From the NCBI GenBank assembly GCA_963741625.1, contig CAVUIT010000001.1, positions 177,516 to 241,515 on the forward strand: DNA of 64,000 bases, in the 5' to 3' direction. The stretch is from CAWBBA01 sp963741625. GTDB lineage: Bacteria; Desulfobacterota; Desulfomonilia; Desulfomonilales; Desulfomonilaceae. The notes under the pieces were generated by a model that saw nothing but the letters and a program-made list of their open reading frames with translations, ran no database searches and was not told the origin of the DNA. This document shows positions 1-10,446 of the stretch, in pieces. Within the stretch, counting starts at the first letter, position 1. Each line of letters opens with the position of its first letter. Position numbers and translations under genes: made by a program.

Positions 1-443
1 AAGTACGAATCGGCTGCCGTCAGAGCGGCATAGGTAGGATTGTCCATCCTGGGGGGACAATCGAGGAAGATAAAATCGTAAGCAGGTCTGAGCTGTTCAA
101 GCACACGGCCGAACATGGTAACGTCTCGCTGCAGAATGCCGTAGTAAAAGGCCTCATCGGCAACGGACCTGACGTTAGAAGGAATGAGACTCAGGTGAGG
201 TAAACGGGGATTAGCCTCGTAGATTGCCTCCTGGGGCGCCGCACCGTCTCTGACCACATCGAGAAGGCCGGTGGGAGTATCTTCGGACTCCAGGCCAAAG
301 CTCTTTGCCAACCCGCACTGCGGATCCAAGCCGATCAGGAGGACCTTCCTGTTAATCGCGGAAATGCAGGCTCCCAGGTTCACCGCTGTTGAGGTTTTAC
401 CCACCCCGCCCTTCTGGCTGACTATGGCAATGATCTGGCCCAT
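1..443 (-). CDS. ParA/Soj-family ATPase (3' part outside the window)
   Basis: The first ~147 residues of a ParA/MinD-type ATPase are present; the rest lies beyond the left edge. A deviant Walker A (KGGVGKTST) sits at residues 11-19, a DPQ motif of ParA switch I follows at about residue 42, and the Walker B-like FIFLDCPP at about residue 128. Such ATPases position DNA or protein complexes by ATP-driven dimerisation. The start ATG (441-443) follows AGAGGA. It lies 16 bp downstream of the cheA stop, so it is the last visible gene of the chemosensory operon. In that setting it probably positions the chemosensory array, as ParC does in Vibrio (inference), rather than partitioning a replicon; no ParB is visible. 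Confidence 0.85.
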   Translation of the reverse strand, partial: MGQIIAIVSQKGGVGKTSTAVNLGACISAINRKVLLIGLDPQCGLAKSFGLESEDTPTGLLDVVRDGAAPQEAIYEANPRLPHLSLIPSNVRSVADEAFYYGILQRDVTMFGRVLEQLRPAYDFIFLDCPPRMDNPTYAALTAADSY

Positions 444-459
444 AAGCTTGGATATCCTC

Positions 460-3400
460 TTACACGTCCAGAGTGCCGGCAAGCGAGGTGTGATACGCTT
501 GTTGACCGTATCGGATCCCTGTCGCCGCGAACTGTCTTTGTTTGGAAATAACGTCTTCAATCACTTCAGTGACGTCCAGAACCAGCGCGATGGTTCCGTC
601 GCCAAGTATCGTAGACCCTGCCATGCCTCTGCTTTCGCACACGTGTTCCGCCAACGGTTTAATGACCACGTCCTGTTCGCCGACAAGCTCTTCCACGAGG
701 AATCCTACCGTCTTCACACCCGTGGTGGCAAGAACAAGGAATTTTAGGTTCTTAGATGAATCGTAGTCTTTCAGGTTGAAGACTTGGTTCATCCTCAGTA
801 CTGGTATTGTCTCGTCCCTAAATTTGATTACCTCAAAGCCCTCGATGGTAGAGATGTCCGCGGGAGTAACCTGAATGATCTCTCTTACAGACGTGAGAGG
901 GACGGCAAACATGTGTCTCCCCATCTTGATCAGCAATGTCTGTATGATAGCGAGAGTCAGCGGTATCTTTATGGAAATTCGTGTGCCTTTGTTTTCCCAC
1001 GATTCGATTTCGATGTGCCCGTTGATCTTCTCCACATCCTTTTTTACTACATCCATACCGACTCCGCGGCCGGATGTTCGCGTGACCCTCTTACTTGTCG
1101 AAAAGCCGGGCATGAACAGAAAATTATATATTTCCTGGGGCGACACATTTTTTGCTTCCTGGGGTTCAATCAGATGGTTTTCTACGGCTTTTTGTATTAC
1201 GGCCTCGTAGCTTATACCGCTTCCGTCATCTTCGACATCGATCACGACCTGATTCCCCTGGGAGTAGGCGTTGAGTACGATGGATCCTTCCTCGTTTTTG
1301 CCAAGTATTTTTCGCGCTTCTCTCTCTTCTATGCCGTGGTCCACCGCGTTCCTGATCAAGTGGACGAGGGGGTTATAAATCTGTTCAATGACCCTCTTGT
1401 CTACCTCAGTCTCCCCTCCGTGGACCTCCAGGCTTACCGACTTCCCTACCCTGCGCGACAGATCTCTGATAAGACGAGGCATCCTGTTGAAAAGTTGGCC
1501 GACCGGGAGCATCCGAAGCTTCATGACGCCTTCTTGAATGTCGTTGGCCACGCGCCCCAGTGACAGGCTGGCTTCCCCTACCTTTAAGCTCAGGTCCTTG
1601 ACCGACTGGATTTCCTTCTTACCGACCTCGCGGGTAGTCAACAGTATCCGATGCAGGTTTTTCAGATCCAGCGACAGTTGCTCGACGAATGAACGATTAA
1701 CGACCAGCTCTCCAACCTGGTTCAACAGCACGTCCACCTTGCCCGAGTCTACTCGCATGGTCCGAACCATGCCGCTGTCTCGGACGTCTCTAGCGGTTGT
1801 GAGGTCTTGGAGAAATTTTGTATCATGGCTACCGGTTATCTCGGCTGTGGAGGTTTCTTCCTCAGCGGATGAAGTTTCGCTCGGGGCTGGGGCTCGCATG
1901 GAAGGAGCGGGCTTCATAGAACCCAATATTTCTTCCGTAGTGGCCTCTTGCGTAGGCCCCCCACGCTGTGCGGCAGTGATTTCCCGAACCACGGGTTCTA
2001 TGGGGGTCTTGGCTGTTCTGTCGGCAGAACGCGAAACGTCTGCGAACGCTTGACCGGGAACGCCTGCTTCACGGGGTTCCCTTGCGGTGGCTGAATTAGG
2101 GGCCGGCTGTTTGGCTTCCCACCCTGCCGCGGGCTTCACTTCCGCCGCCGCGCCGCCGTTGAGTCCGAGCAGGCCCTCAGAACTCAAAGCCGCTTCCAGG
2201 GCGTTCAGAAAATGCTCGAACTTCAGCATGCTTTCTTCCATGAAGGTTAAATTCTTGGAAGAGAGCGAGTCCATTCTCTCCGAGCACCAGAGCACTTTTT
2301 CATGCCATGCGTCGAGGAATGCGGCAAGATTTTGATAGTCCATGTAACTTGACGATGACCGGATCGACTTGATCAAGTCTGCAGTGGCCTCCATGTCGCT
2401 GCGGTCCGCGGTCCCCTGTTTGATTTTGTCGGATAGCCGGCGGAGTTTGTCCGTGATCTCCCAAGCGTAGGAGAGAAAGATTTCTATGATTTCACGATCA
2501 GTGTCTTCCCCAATCGTATCCAGTTCCTCAAGCAAGTCGGAGGTCATTGTAGACGGAAGGGGATTGGGTCCGGCAGCATAGGGTTCTGCCAGGTCCTTTG
2601 CATCACCGAAAATCCCTTCAAATTCTCGAAGCAGCTCGTCATCTACATCCGCCAACATGGAGCGCTCACCAGGCTTGCGGGAAGGCGGTGGCGGCTTGGG
2701 AGCAGCGGGGGCCCCCCCCACAATTCTCAAAATGAACTCGGCTGTGGAAGGAGTCACAGCAGGAATTGCAGTCAGCGCCCCGACATCAGCGCCGACCAAC
2801 TGCTCCATTGATGAGAAGCCGGCATTCTCTAGGGCCGCTATTACTGCCGAGTCCAGACCCGGAATCTGTTCCAGGGATCGGCGAAAAGCAGAAGGTTCGA
2901 AGGAGGCTTCGAAAGTAGGCCCGGTCTCAGTGACTTCAGTCAGAGTAGACGATACTTCCTCTTCCAACGGGAAAAGGCCTTCGGGGTACCAGGGTCGTAG
3001 TTGGTGCAGAAGCCCCCGCAGATCCTCGATCTCCTCAGAAGATAGCCGCTCGCGGTCAGACGGAATAGCCGAAAGTCGCTCTCCCATGGATTTCAGGATG
3101 CCGGCCGCCTCATGCATCCCGATTCCTCTCATGGTTTCGGTTAAACTGCCAATCATCTCGAGAATTGATAAAATTACCTCCGCAGGTTGCAAACCGTCCT
3201 CTAGATCGTCCAGGTAGAGAGAAATATTGAGAATGTGGGGCACGGTTTCTTCGAGAGAGGCTCCCAAATCCGACCTCGGAGGAGCAGCAAAGCGGGAGTC
3301 ATCCCTTAACTCCTCCGTTGTGACCGCCGTCGGGTCCATGTAGGAATCTTCGACAACTGCTTCTTCCTTAGAAGCTGTCGGCTCCTGGGCACTCGAAGCC

Positions 3401-4065
3401 GAAATATCCGTGTCCACCGCGGTTTGCCCTGAGTCATCCAGACCCCGGTCGATGGACTCGATTGGGAAAACCTCGTAAAATCGTTCGCCTTCGCTCATCA
3501 CCTCATTCACTTCTGCGGAAGGCCCTTCTTCATCAACACTTGGCCCCGCAGACGTATCTTCCACGTCAATGCCCGCACTCGCCTCAAATGACGCCTCGAC
3601 CTCGGAACCTGCTTCATCGATTTGTTCCTGCTCTGCGATGAAAGCTTCATCCGCGGGTTCCGAAGTTATAGGGGATCGGACGGAAGACTTTGGCAGAAAT
3701 TCCTCCAACTCCTGCATCATGCCTGAGATTGGTGTCTTCTCCTGGTGCTGCTCTGCCACTTCCGCAATTAGAGTCAGGATCAGATCCTTCGCTCGAAATA
3801 GGAAGTCGACGATTCGAGCGTCCAATCCGATGGCTCCTTCGCGAACACGATCCAGAAGGTTCTCGACCCCGTGAGTGAGTGTGCTGGAACGTTCAAGGCC
3901 TATGTATTCGGCTGAGCCCTTTATGCAGTGAACCGCACGGAAGATGTTGTTCAGCAACTCCGGGGATCCGCCTTCCTTCTCGACCCGCATAAGGCTGTTG
4001 TCCATCTCTTCCAGCAGTTCCCGAGCTTCGCTGCTGTAGTCCTGAAGAATTTCAGTGTCGATCAT
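460..4065 (-). CDS. cheA: CheA-type hybrid-length chemotaxis histidine kinase with one HPt and two HPt-like domains
   Basis: Autophosphorylating kinase of a chemosensory array, 1,201 residues against about 650-750 for a standard CheA. The N-terminal HPt has the phosphorylatable His in HCIKGS at residue 46. An acidic linker follows, then a helical stretch at ~280-355 and another at ~515-600 that look like HPt domains without the His. A helix-hairpin-helix-like segment (~395-450, IPGLDSAVIAALENAGF) lies between them. The P3 dimerisation helices are at ~770-845. The HATPase (~885-1035) has N box HLIRNAVDHG, G1 DDGSG and G2 GRGVGMD. A CheW-like P5 ends the protein at ~1185. No receiver and no recognisable P2 are seen. 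The start was placed 15 codons inside the longest frame because GAGGAAAG precedes this ATG. It lies between the HAMP protein and ParA in one operon. Confidence 0.93.
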   Translation of the reverse strand: MIDTEILQDYSSEARELLEEMDNSLMRVEKEGGSPELLNNIFRAVHCIKGSAEYIGLERSSTLTHGVENLLDRVREGAIGLDARIVDFLFRAKDLILTLIAEVAEQHQEKTPISGMMQELEEFLPKSSVRSPITSEPADEAFIAEQEQIDEAGSEVEASFEASAGIDVEDTSAGPSVDEEGPSAEVNEVMSEGERFYEVFPIESIDRGLDDSGQTAVDTDISASSAQEPTASKEEAVVEDSYMDPTAVTTEELRDDSRFAAPPRSDLGASLEETVPHILNISLYLDDLEDGLQPAEVILSILEMIGSLTETMRGIGMHEAAGILKSMGERLSAIPSDRERLSSEEIEDLRGLLHQLRPWYPEGLFPLEEEVSSTLTEVTETGPTFEASFEPSAFRRSLEQIPGLDSAVIAALENAGFSSMEQLVGADVGALTAIPAVTPSTAEFILRIVGGAPAAPKPPPPSRKPGERSMLADVDDELLREFEGIFGDAKDLAEPYAAGPNPLPSTMTSDLLEELDTIGEDTDREIIEIFLSYAWEITDKLRRLSDKIKQGTADRSDMEATADLIKSIRSSSSYMDYQNLAAFLDAWHEKVLWCSERMDSLSSKNLTFMEESMLKFEHFLNALEAALSSEGLLGLNGGAAAEVKPAAGWEAKQPAPNSATAREPREAGVPGQAFADVSRSADRTAKTPIEPVVREITAAQRGGPTQEATTEEILGSMKPAPSMRAPAPSETSSAEEETSTAEITGSHDTKFLQDLTTARDVRDSGMVRTMRVDSGKVDVLLNQVGELVVNRSFVEQLSLDLKNLHRILLTTREVGKKEIQSVKDLSLKVGEASLSLGRVANDIQEGVMKLRMLPVGQLFNRMPRLIRDLSRRVGKSVSLEVHGGETEVDKRVIEQIYNPLVHLIRNAVDHGIEEREARKILGKNEEGSIVLNAYSQGNQVVIDVEDDGSGISYEAVIQKAVENHLIEPQEAKNVSPQEIYNFLFMPGFSTSKRVTRTSGRGVGMDVVKKDVEKINGHIEIESWENKGTRISIKIPLTLAIIQTLLIKMGRHMFAVPLTSVREIIQVTPADISTIEGFEVIKFRDETIPVLRMNQVFNLKDYDSSKNLKFLVLATTGVKTVGFLVEELVGEQDVVIKPLAEHVCESRGMAGSTILGDGTIALVLDVTEVIEDVISKQRQFAATGIRYGQQAYHTSLAGTLDV

Positions 4066-4152
4066 CTTCTTTCCTCTCGGTCGGCCGCGGCTCTCGAAAT
4101 GCGACCGCATGGACTTTTACAAACCTGCCGAAAAAAGTCGGCTTAGGACCTC

Positions 4153-4890
4153 CTATTTCTTGACCTGAGGTCCCCTCGCGGTGTGAACGACTTTTCGGCC
4201 GTCGAAGTGAGTCTGATAAAACTCGAAGTCCTTCACTACAGAGCCCAGCATCTCCAAATCTCTCTTGATAACCCCAACCTGTTCCTGTAGTTCCTCCTGG
4301 CCTGCCGATTTGTCGCCCCGGTCGAGCACTTTTTCGATCCTCTCAACGGCGGACGATGATTTGCCTACGGCAGTTCCAGTCAACAGGAGAACTTCCTGGT
4401 AATTCGCCGCCAAATCGTTTATGACTTCAGCGAGTTCCCCTACCTCGTTACGGCCATTTGGCCGGATCGGGTCGCTGAGATTCCCATTTGACATTTCTTT
4501 GGTGGCTCTCACCACTTGCTTTAGCGGTCGGTGGATCTTGTGCACATACAGATAAATCATGGATGCTAAGCACAGAATCGTAACGCCCAGCACCAGGGAC
4601 ATGCGAGTCCTGATATAATCCAGGAGTTCCGCCTGAACAGGAACCGTCATCAGTGGATCACTCGCCGGATTGCTCACCCGCACTTTGCCGGCCTTTGCCA
4701 TTTCCCCGCTGACGTCGAATACGAACTTTATATCCACAGCCACTGCGGCCAACGCTAGCAAGCAGAAAACCAACAGGACCTTATTGCGCTCCACTGCCCT
4801 GATCAAGAGCGAAAGCCGTTTCCCATCCGGAGGAGATGGGTGACGGCCACGGCCGGAAAAGGGCTGGTCTCTGGGCGGTTGGGAAGTCAT
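4153..4890 (-). CDS. Membrane protein with a HAMP domain, chemosensory cluster
   Basis: 245 residues. A Pro/Arg-rich cytoplasmic N terminus is followed by a first transmembrane segment (~38-56), a short periplasmic stretch, a second membrane segment (~96-113) and a HAMP linker (~114-170, with HRPLKQVVRATKEMSNGNL). A helical, coiled-coil-prone tail completes it. There is no methyl-accepting domain, kinase or cyclase domain, so it cannot signal in the usual MCP manner. It starts only 5 bp after the cheY stop and lies upstream of cheA. A scaffold or truncated receptor that couples to the array is possible. The precise role is unknown. Confidence 0.8.
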   Translation of the reverse strand: MTSQPPRDQPFSGRGRHPSPPDGKRLSLLIRAVERNKVLLVFCLLALAAVAVDIKFVFDVSGEMAKAGKVRVSNPASDPLMTVPVQAELLDYIRTRMSLVLGVTILCLASMIYLYVHKIHRPLKQVVRATKEMSNGNLSDPIRPNGRNEVGELAEVINDLAANYQEVLLLTGTAVGKSSSAVERIEKVLDRGDKSAGQEELQEQVGVIKRDLEMLGSVVKDFEFYQTHFDGRKVVHTARGPQVKK

Positions 4891-4895
4891 CGCTT

Positions 4896-5261
4896 TTACT
4901 GCTTCAACTCCATCTCTCGGATCACCTGTGCTATCGTCATGTGATCGGTCTTGTTTATGAACCCCTTAGCGCCCAGCTTCTCGGCCTCAGCTTTGTACTT
5001 CTCATCGTTAAGAATGGTGAGAAACAGGATATTGGCGTCCGGGTCCTCGCTGAGGATTTCCTTCGCGGCCGTGATTCCATCCTTGTCTCGCATGGTGATA
5101 TCCATAGTAACCAGGTCGGGCCTGAGGGTCCTGTACAGCTCGACTGCCTCGTTGCCGCCTTTTGCCTCACCGACCACGGAATGGCCCTGCGCCTTTAGCT
5201 CTTCAACGATCCGCTTCCGCATAAAGCCCGAGTCATCGACCACAAGGACCCGTATGCCCAT
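4896..5261 (-). CDS. cheY: CheY-like single-domain response regulator
   Basis: 121-residue stand-alone receiver. The acidic pair is in VLVVDDSGFM, the phosphoacceptor Asp is in LVTMDITM, the conserved Thr is in LFLTIL, and the Lys is in GFINKTD. It has no output domain, as expected for a CheY that takes phosphate from the neighbouring CheA. An upstream in-frame start exists, but the ATG at 5261 has GAGGTG at the right distance and begins at the usual MGIRVLVVDD. Flanked by the MCP upstream and the HAMP protein 5 bp downstream, so co-transcribed. Confidence 0.9.
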   Translation of the reverse strand: MGIRVLVVDDSGFMRKRIVEELKAQGHSVVGEAKGGNEAVELYRTLRPDLVTMDITMRDKDGITAAKEILSEDPDANILFLTILNDEKYKAEAEKLGAKGFINKTDHMTIAQVIREMELKQ

Positions 5262-5324
5262 TACACACCTCGCAACAATAGACTTCACCATGCTCCAATT
5301 AATTGTAGACCGATTCGGTACCTA

Positions 5325-7737
5325 CTAAATCTCTCTCGTGATCCTGAACTGTTCGACCAACTCTCCTAGTTCATCGGCAACCCTCGACAGTTGCTGCGTA
5401 GTTTCCGAAGCTGCAGCAGCCCCTTTCGCGTTGGTGGACGCGACGTCGGCCATTTCTGTCATGATTTGCCGAAGAACCGCGGCTCTCTCCGTCTGGAGAC
5501 CAGTGAGCTTCGTGATGTTGTCCGCACGAGCCGTAACACCCGTCATTTCCTCCGTGACAGCGTTGGAGGTTTCCACCTCTGTCCCGGCTTTCTCCAGAAT
5601 GTTCCGGCTGAGCGCCCTGATCTCTCCCATAAGGGACGCCGCCCTTTCCCTGCGTTTGGCCTGCTCAGCCGTGAGGCCGAGAATGTCCTGGGCCAAAATA
5701 GTCAGACGTTCCATAGCCTTTTGGACATTGCCCGCGTCCTGAGTCTGCTGCACCGTTCCTTCAGAAATACCGGCGATGAGGGCATTGGTTCTGGCCACAG
5801 CTTCCTGGATCTGCGTCAGGGAATCACGGCTGGTGGCTGACAGGCGCTCTCCTTCGTCGACTCTCTTATTACTTTCTTTAATGAGGTCAGCGATTTCATT
5901 GGTTGATTCGGCGGTTCTTTCTGCCAATTTCCGAACTTCATCGGCAACGACTGCGAACCCTTTGCCGTGTTCCCCGGCTCGTGCCGCTTCAATGGCCGCA
6001 TTAAGAGCCAGAAGGTTGGTCTGCTCTGCGATCGACTGGATAACGGACATGATGTCGTTGATCTGTTCGGAGCTGTCCGCGATGCCTCTCATACCTTGCA
6101 CCACCTTCTCGACGGCAATGCCTCCTTCGCGGGCAAACCGGTCGGTCATTTCCGACTGGCGTGCAGCTTCCGCCGCGCTATGAGCCGTGTCCTCAATCGT
6201 CTTGGCCATACGGGCCACCGCGTCGGCTGTCTCCTGAGCGGCTGAGAACTGCTCGCCGGCCTTTCCGGCAACTTCTTTGGCGGTTGCGCCCATGGCCTCG
6301 ACGACGTCCTCTCCCTCACGGGACTGTTGGTCCTGATCACCGGCGCTCTTGGCCACTCCTTCGATTTCAGCCGCCATATTTTGAAGTGACTGAGACGTAA
6401 CAGTGGCGGATTTCAGCGTATCCTCCGCGTTACTGGAGACCTCCTGAGCCGTCTCACCCATTGCCGCGACCCGATCGAGCACGTTGCGGGCACGTTCGGC
6501 CTGAGCTGTAGCGTTGACCACAATGTTCTGGGTGGTATCGTTCACGACCACTGACGACTGACGCACCCTGCCAACGCCTTCGAGGACGGCTGAGAACGCT
6601 CCCTGGAGCCTCTCCAGAAGGCCGTTGAACGTTTCTGATGCCCTCCCGATTTCATCTCTTGTTGTAACCGGTGAACGAAGCGTGAGGTCAAGATTTTCAC
6701 CCACCTGCCCCATGACCTGCGCCATACGTGTAACCGGCCGGGTAATCGTTGCGGCGATCAAAATGGCCGCAATCACGACGATTACCGCAACGCCGGCGCC
6801 CATGATGGTGTTGTTCCGAATGATCACCGGCAGGTAACCGAGAACCTCGTCTCGGTCGATTCGAACTCCTACCACCCATTTCAATCCGGGGAACTGGCCG
6901 AGACCTCCAGGATAGGCTATACCTGCCAAGGAAACTCCCGATTTGCCGGTCTTTGGATCGGGGGGCGACTTATACTCGTGATTGATTTCTTTCTTCTTTA
7001 TGGCTTCGCTCAGTGTGGGCAGGCCGGCTTGCTCCACTGTCTTCAGGTAGAGGTCTCTCCTCGCCGTTAAGACCGTTTGCATTTTGCTATCCACGATCCA
7101 GACTACGCCAGACGTGGTCCCCGGAACACCTTTCATCATGTCCTCGACAGGCGCCCATTTGACATATGCCAGAATGGCCCCCTGAACATTTTCACCGACT
7201 TTCACCGGTGCTGCGATGCCAACGGTAAAGCCGCCGGAAGCCGGGTCGAGTTGTTCCACCACCGGCGATTTCTGAAAGTCACTGACGAAGAGCTTACCGC
7301 CTTTGGATCCTTTGAAAGCATCATTTCCTGAGAAGTCGATTCCCACCAGCGCGGGAGCGCTGGAGGCGATGCAGTTGCCCTTCGCGTCAAGGAGGAAAAT
7401 GCACTCGTATGCTCCGTAAAGCTTGACCGTCTCTCGGAGCATCTGGGAGGCGTCCTCTCGGACCTCGGCCACGTCAATGGCTTCTTTGATCGGCCGCAGG
7501 TCGGCCCAAACAAGGGTGTCACTAACACGGTCATTCATGAAGATGTTAAGGGCCAGGGCGGCAGAGTTGGCGAGTGTTCTCAGCTCGCGGTATCGCTGAA
7601 TTCTCAGCCTCAGTCGTGATGGTCTGATAACCAATGTACGCTGTGGCGGCCAGTGGGATCATGGTTATCAAGAGGAACCAGAACAGAAGCTTATTTCTAA
7701 GTCTTCCGCCCAGACGTAGTTTACTGAAGATGCTCAT
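5325..7737 (-). CDS. Methyl-accepting chemotaxis protein (one frameshift near the N terminus)
   Basis: Reconstructed length about 803 residues. The N terminus (from ATG at 7737) gives a basic head and TM1 (LLFWFLLITMIPLAATAYIG), then the frame changes between about 7560 and 7630. The rest is an extracellular Cache-like sensor domain, TM2 (~position 6800), HAMP, and a long coiled-coil signalling domain. The MCP hairpin tip is intact (SIAEQTNLLALNAAIEAARA). Without joining the frames the protein would lack TM1. A TTG at 7634 opens the downstream frame but is not a credible start for a membrane receptor. It sits between cheW and cheY, so is probably the cognate receptor. The ligand cannot be told from sequence. 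Confidence 0.88.
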
Positions 7738-7879
7738 GGCCTTTCCTCCTGGGATTAGTATCGTCTGAAAACTATTGAGAGTCTGCTCCCTGCTATTTCA
7801 TCCGGCGGCACATGACCATGCCGCATTGTCTAAACCTGTTTTCATCGCCCGGTCGGCTTCGAAGCGCCGGCTAGAGCCG

Positions 7880-8416
7880 TTACGCTTCCAGTTCCTCTGG
7901 TATCAGCCGGGTTACGCCGTCCAGTGCCTGCTTTTCGTCTATCGAGAGGATCTTCTTGAAGTCCAAGACAATGAGGATGCTTTCTTCAAGATGGACTACT
8001 CCGCTGATGTACGCGCTCTGCACCCCGGCAACGATGATATCCGGAGGCGGCGAGATCTTCGAGGCAGGGACCGTTATGACTTTGGCCACAGAATCCACGA
8101 TGAAGCCGGTCACATTGCCTTCTATCTCAACCACCAATATTCGGGTTCCAGCTTTTTGTCCGTCAGGCTGAGGATAGTTCCGCAAGCGGAGCCTCTTTCT
8201 AAGGTCCAGCACTGGGATTATGTTCCCTCTAAGGTTGATGACGCCCTCTACGAAATCCGGGGAATTCGGGATTTCGGTAATATTGGACATCATGATGATC
8301 TCCTGGACCACGAGTATTTGCACGCCGAACCGCTCGGGTCCTATAGTAAAGCTGATCATCTGGACAGATTCTTCTGCCTCTGGGATCCTCTTTAAAGCTT
8401 GCTGTCTACCGTTCAT
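7880..8416 (-). CDS. cheW: CheW chemotaxis coupling protein
   Basis: 178 residues, a single CheW-like SH3-fold domain that links MCP to CheA. Typical family stretches are visible: FTIGPERFGVQILVVQEI, the VEGVINLRGNIIPVLDLRKR core, and GFIVDSVAKVITV. The ATG is preceded by AGGAGA. It lies about 140 bp upstream of the MCP start and 45 bp downstream of cheB, all on the minus strand. Confidence 0.93.
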   Translation of the reverse strand: MNGRQQALKRIPEAEESVQMISFTIGPERFGVQILVVQEIIMMSNITEIPNSPDFVEGVINLRGNIIPVLDLRKRLRLRNYPQPDGQKAGTRILVVEIEGNVTGFIVDSVAKVITVPASKISPPPDIIVAGVQSAYISGVVHLEESILIVLDFKKILSIDEKQALDGVTRLIPEELEA

Positions 8417-8460
8417 GAGATCTCTCCTGTTCCGGGCGCTGCGTGCGTGCCTGACACCAC

Positions 8461-10306
8461 TTATTTGATTAGCTTTTGAAAGGTCTCGGCCAAACTGTCA
8501 GCCGAACACTTGTGATCTATGATTCCTTCCAGCAAGGCCGCCTCTGCCATCCTGGGATCCACGCTCGAGACGGGGTCTTGAACCATTGTTGTTCCGCGGG
8601 CTTGTTTCACGGCCCTGAGACCTGTCATCCCTCGGCCCGGCCCTCCGGATAATAGGTACTGCCACGAGATTCTCGCCCATGACCTTAGAGGCCGACATGA
8701 GAAAGTGATCAAGGGTGTTCGTTCGAGGAACATCCGATGGCATTCTCAAAATGAACCTGCCGTCTTCCTCGCTCAGATCAAGAGGCACAGTGGCCGGATG
8801 AACGTAACAAACACCGTCAACCAAGGTGGCGCCGGATTCCGCCGGCCGCACTTCCAGTTTGCTCCTTCTATCCAAGTAATCGACAAAGGCGCCAATGGCT
8901 TCCTGCTGCATGTCGTGAATGACTACAATAGACGTCGGCAACTCCTTGGGGAGAAACGGAATTATGCGGATTAAATCCGTGCACCCGCCGGTAGAGGAGG
9001 CAAATACCGACAAGAACTTGCTGGGGGCAAATATTTCGGATGATACCGGGGGTTGCTTGACAGGGGGCGGCACCTTTACCCGCCGGATTCTATTGAATTT
9101 GATGCCACAGGCTTCTTTGATACGGTTGACCAAGTCCTCAGCTCGTCCATCGACCCGCCAGTTGTTCCGAGGTTTGCGGAGAAAATCCACCCCGCCAAGG
9201 CACAAGAGATCAAAGGGGTTTGCTCCTACCCCACCGACAAACCCGCTAAGGATCACCACGGGACAAGGGCTCCTAATCATGATGTGCATCAGGGCGGTGC
9301 TTCCCTTCATTACGGGCATGTCCCAGTCTAGAAGGATAAGATCAGGTCTTAATTCGTCGATTTTCTCCAAAGCCTCTTGGCCGTTTGTCGCATAGCCCGC
9401 GACCAGGAGGCCGGGATCCGATTGAAGCAGTTCCTGAACGATCTTCCGTATGAAACGGGAGTCGTCAACGATCATTATTCTCTTTGCCGACTCCGCTTGG
9501 GCAGAGACGGCCTGAGCCTGGGCGTGTACCGCAGGAAGTGCCTTGCCATTTCCAGGATGCTCCAGTTTGACGGGTTGGCCGGCCAGCTGAGGAAAGGGAT
9601 CGAGTGCATGGCGGATCTCGTCACGCTGGCGTATCCCCTCCATCAATAAGCTCTGCCAATCCATGAAAAGGGTCTGCTCGGGCACGGTGAAAACGACCTG
9701 TGAGAGAAACTCCCCAGCCTCCCATCCCAGCATCTCGTAAAAGGCTTCAACTCCTGTTATTGAACCGCATTCCGCGTGTGCGATTCCGCCATCATGAACA
9801 TAAATAGAGCCTCGGCTGCCTTCACTGAATACTCTGATAAGCGTGCTCTCTTTTCGGTAGCAGAACATCTGAATGACATCTTCCAGCCTGATTCCTACTA
9901 CTCGGCCTTTGAACCCCTGTTGTGGCTGAAGCATGTTGAAAAGCAGTTCCGCCATTGTTTCGTAAGAGAATGGTTTAACTAGGAAATTGGTACAGCCCAT
10001 GGCAAGAGCCGTAATCCCGTCGCCTTCCGACCCTTTGTCCGCTACGAGCACCACTTGGATGGGCAGCCCTTTCCGTCGGATTTCACGCAGCAGTTCCAAG
10101 CCGTCGAGCTTGCCGGGGCGCTGGTGATCCAAAACCACCAGGTCGATGGGTGAGCGTTTGAATATTTCAATGGCCGCGGATACCGAACCGGCTGACGAAA
10201 CAACATATCGGGGCCCCAACTCGGCAAAGTACGCCTCGACAAATCTATAGAGGATTTGTTCGTCTTCTAGGATGAGGATCCTTCTATCCGACAACGGCGG
10301 CTCCAT
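8461..10306 (-). CDS. cheB: REC-PATAN-REC-CheB methylesterase fusion (one frameshift near the C terminus)
   Basis: About 615 residues when one extra base near 8650-8658 is corrected. Domain order: receiver 1 (~8-125, phosphoacceptor in DLVVLDHQRP), a PATAN/DUF4388 domain (~130-220), receiver 2 (~275-395, ILLDWDMPV), then a CheB methylesterase. The catalytic Ser lies in FASSTGG; the end LSGGPGRGMTGLRAVKQ with the glycine-rich turn is in the shifted frame, which runs on to the stop at 8461. CheB removes methyl groups from MCP glutamates. An ordinary CheB has only one receiver; the extra receiver and PATAN domain are unusual. The ATG at 10306 directly follows a TTG. Confidence 0.85.
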
Positions 10307-10446
10307 CAATCTTCGCTTCTCATTCCCATGCCAGCTTGCGGGCCGGAGATCGTCGTTTCACTTAGTGGCAGACCGGCCGCCATAGGGGGATTAACAAGGC
10401 GGCCACGGTCGATCCGGCGATCACGATTACCTGGGTAATCATCGCG

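Noticed and set aside
271..747. Open frames antisense to parA and cheA
   Set aside because: They are shadow frames of the minus-strand genes and show no protein-like pattern.
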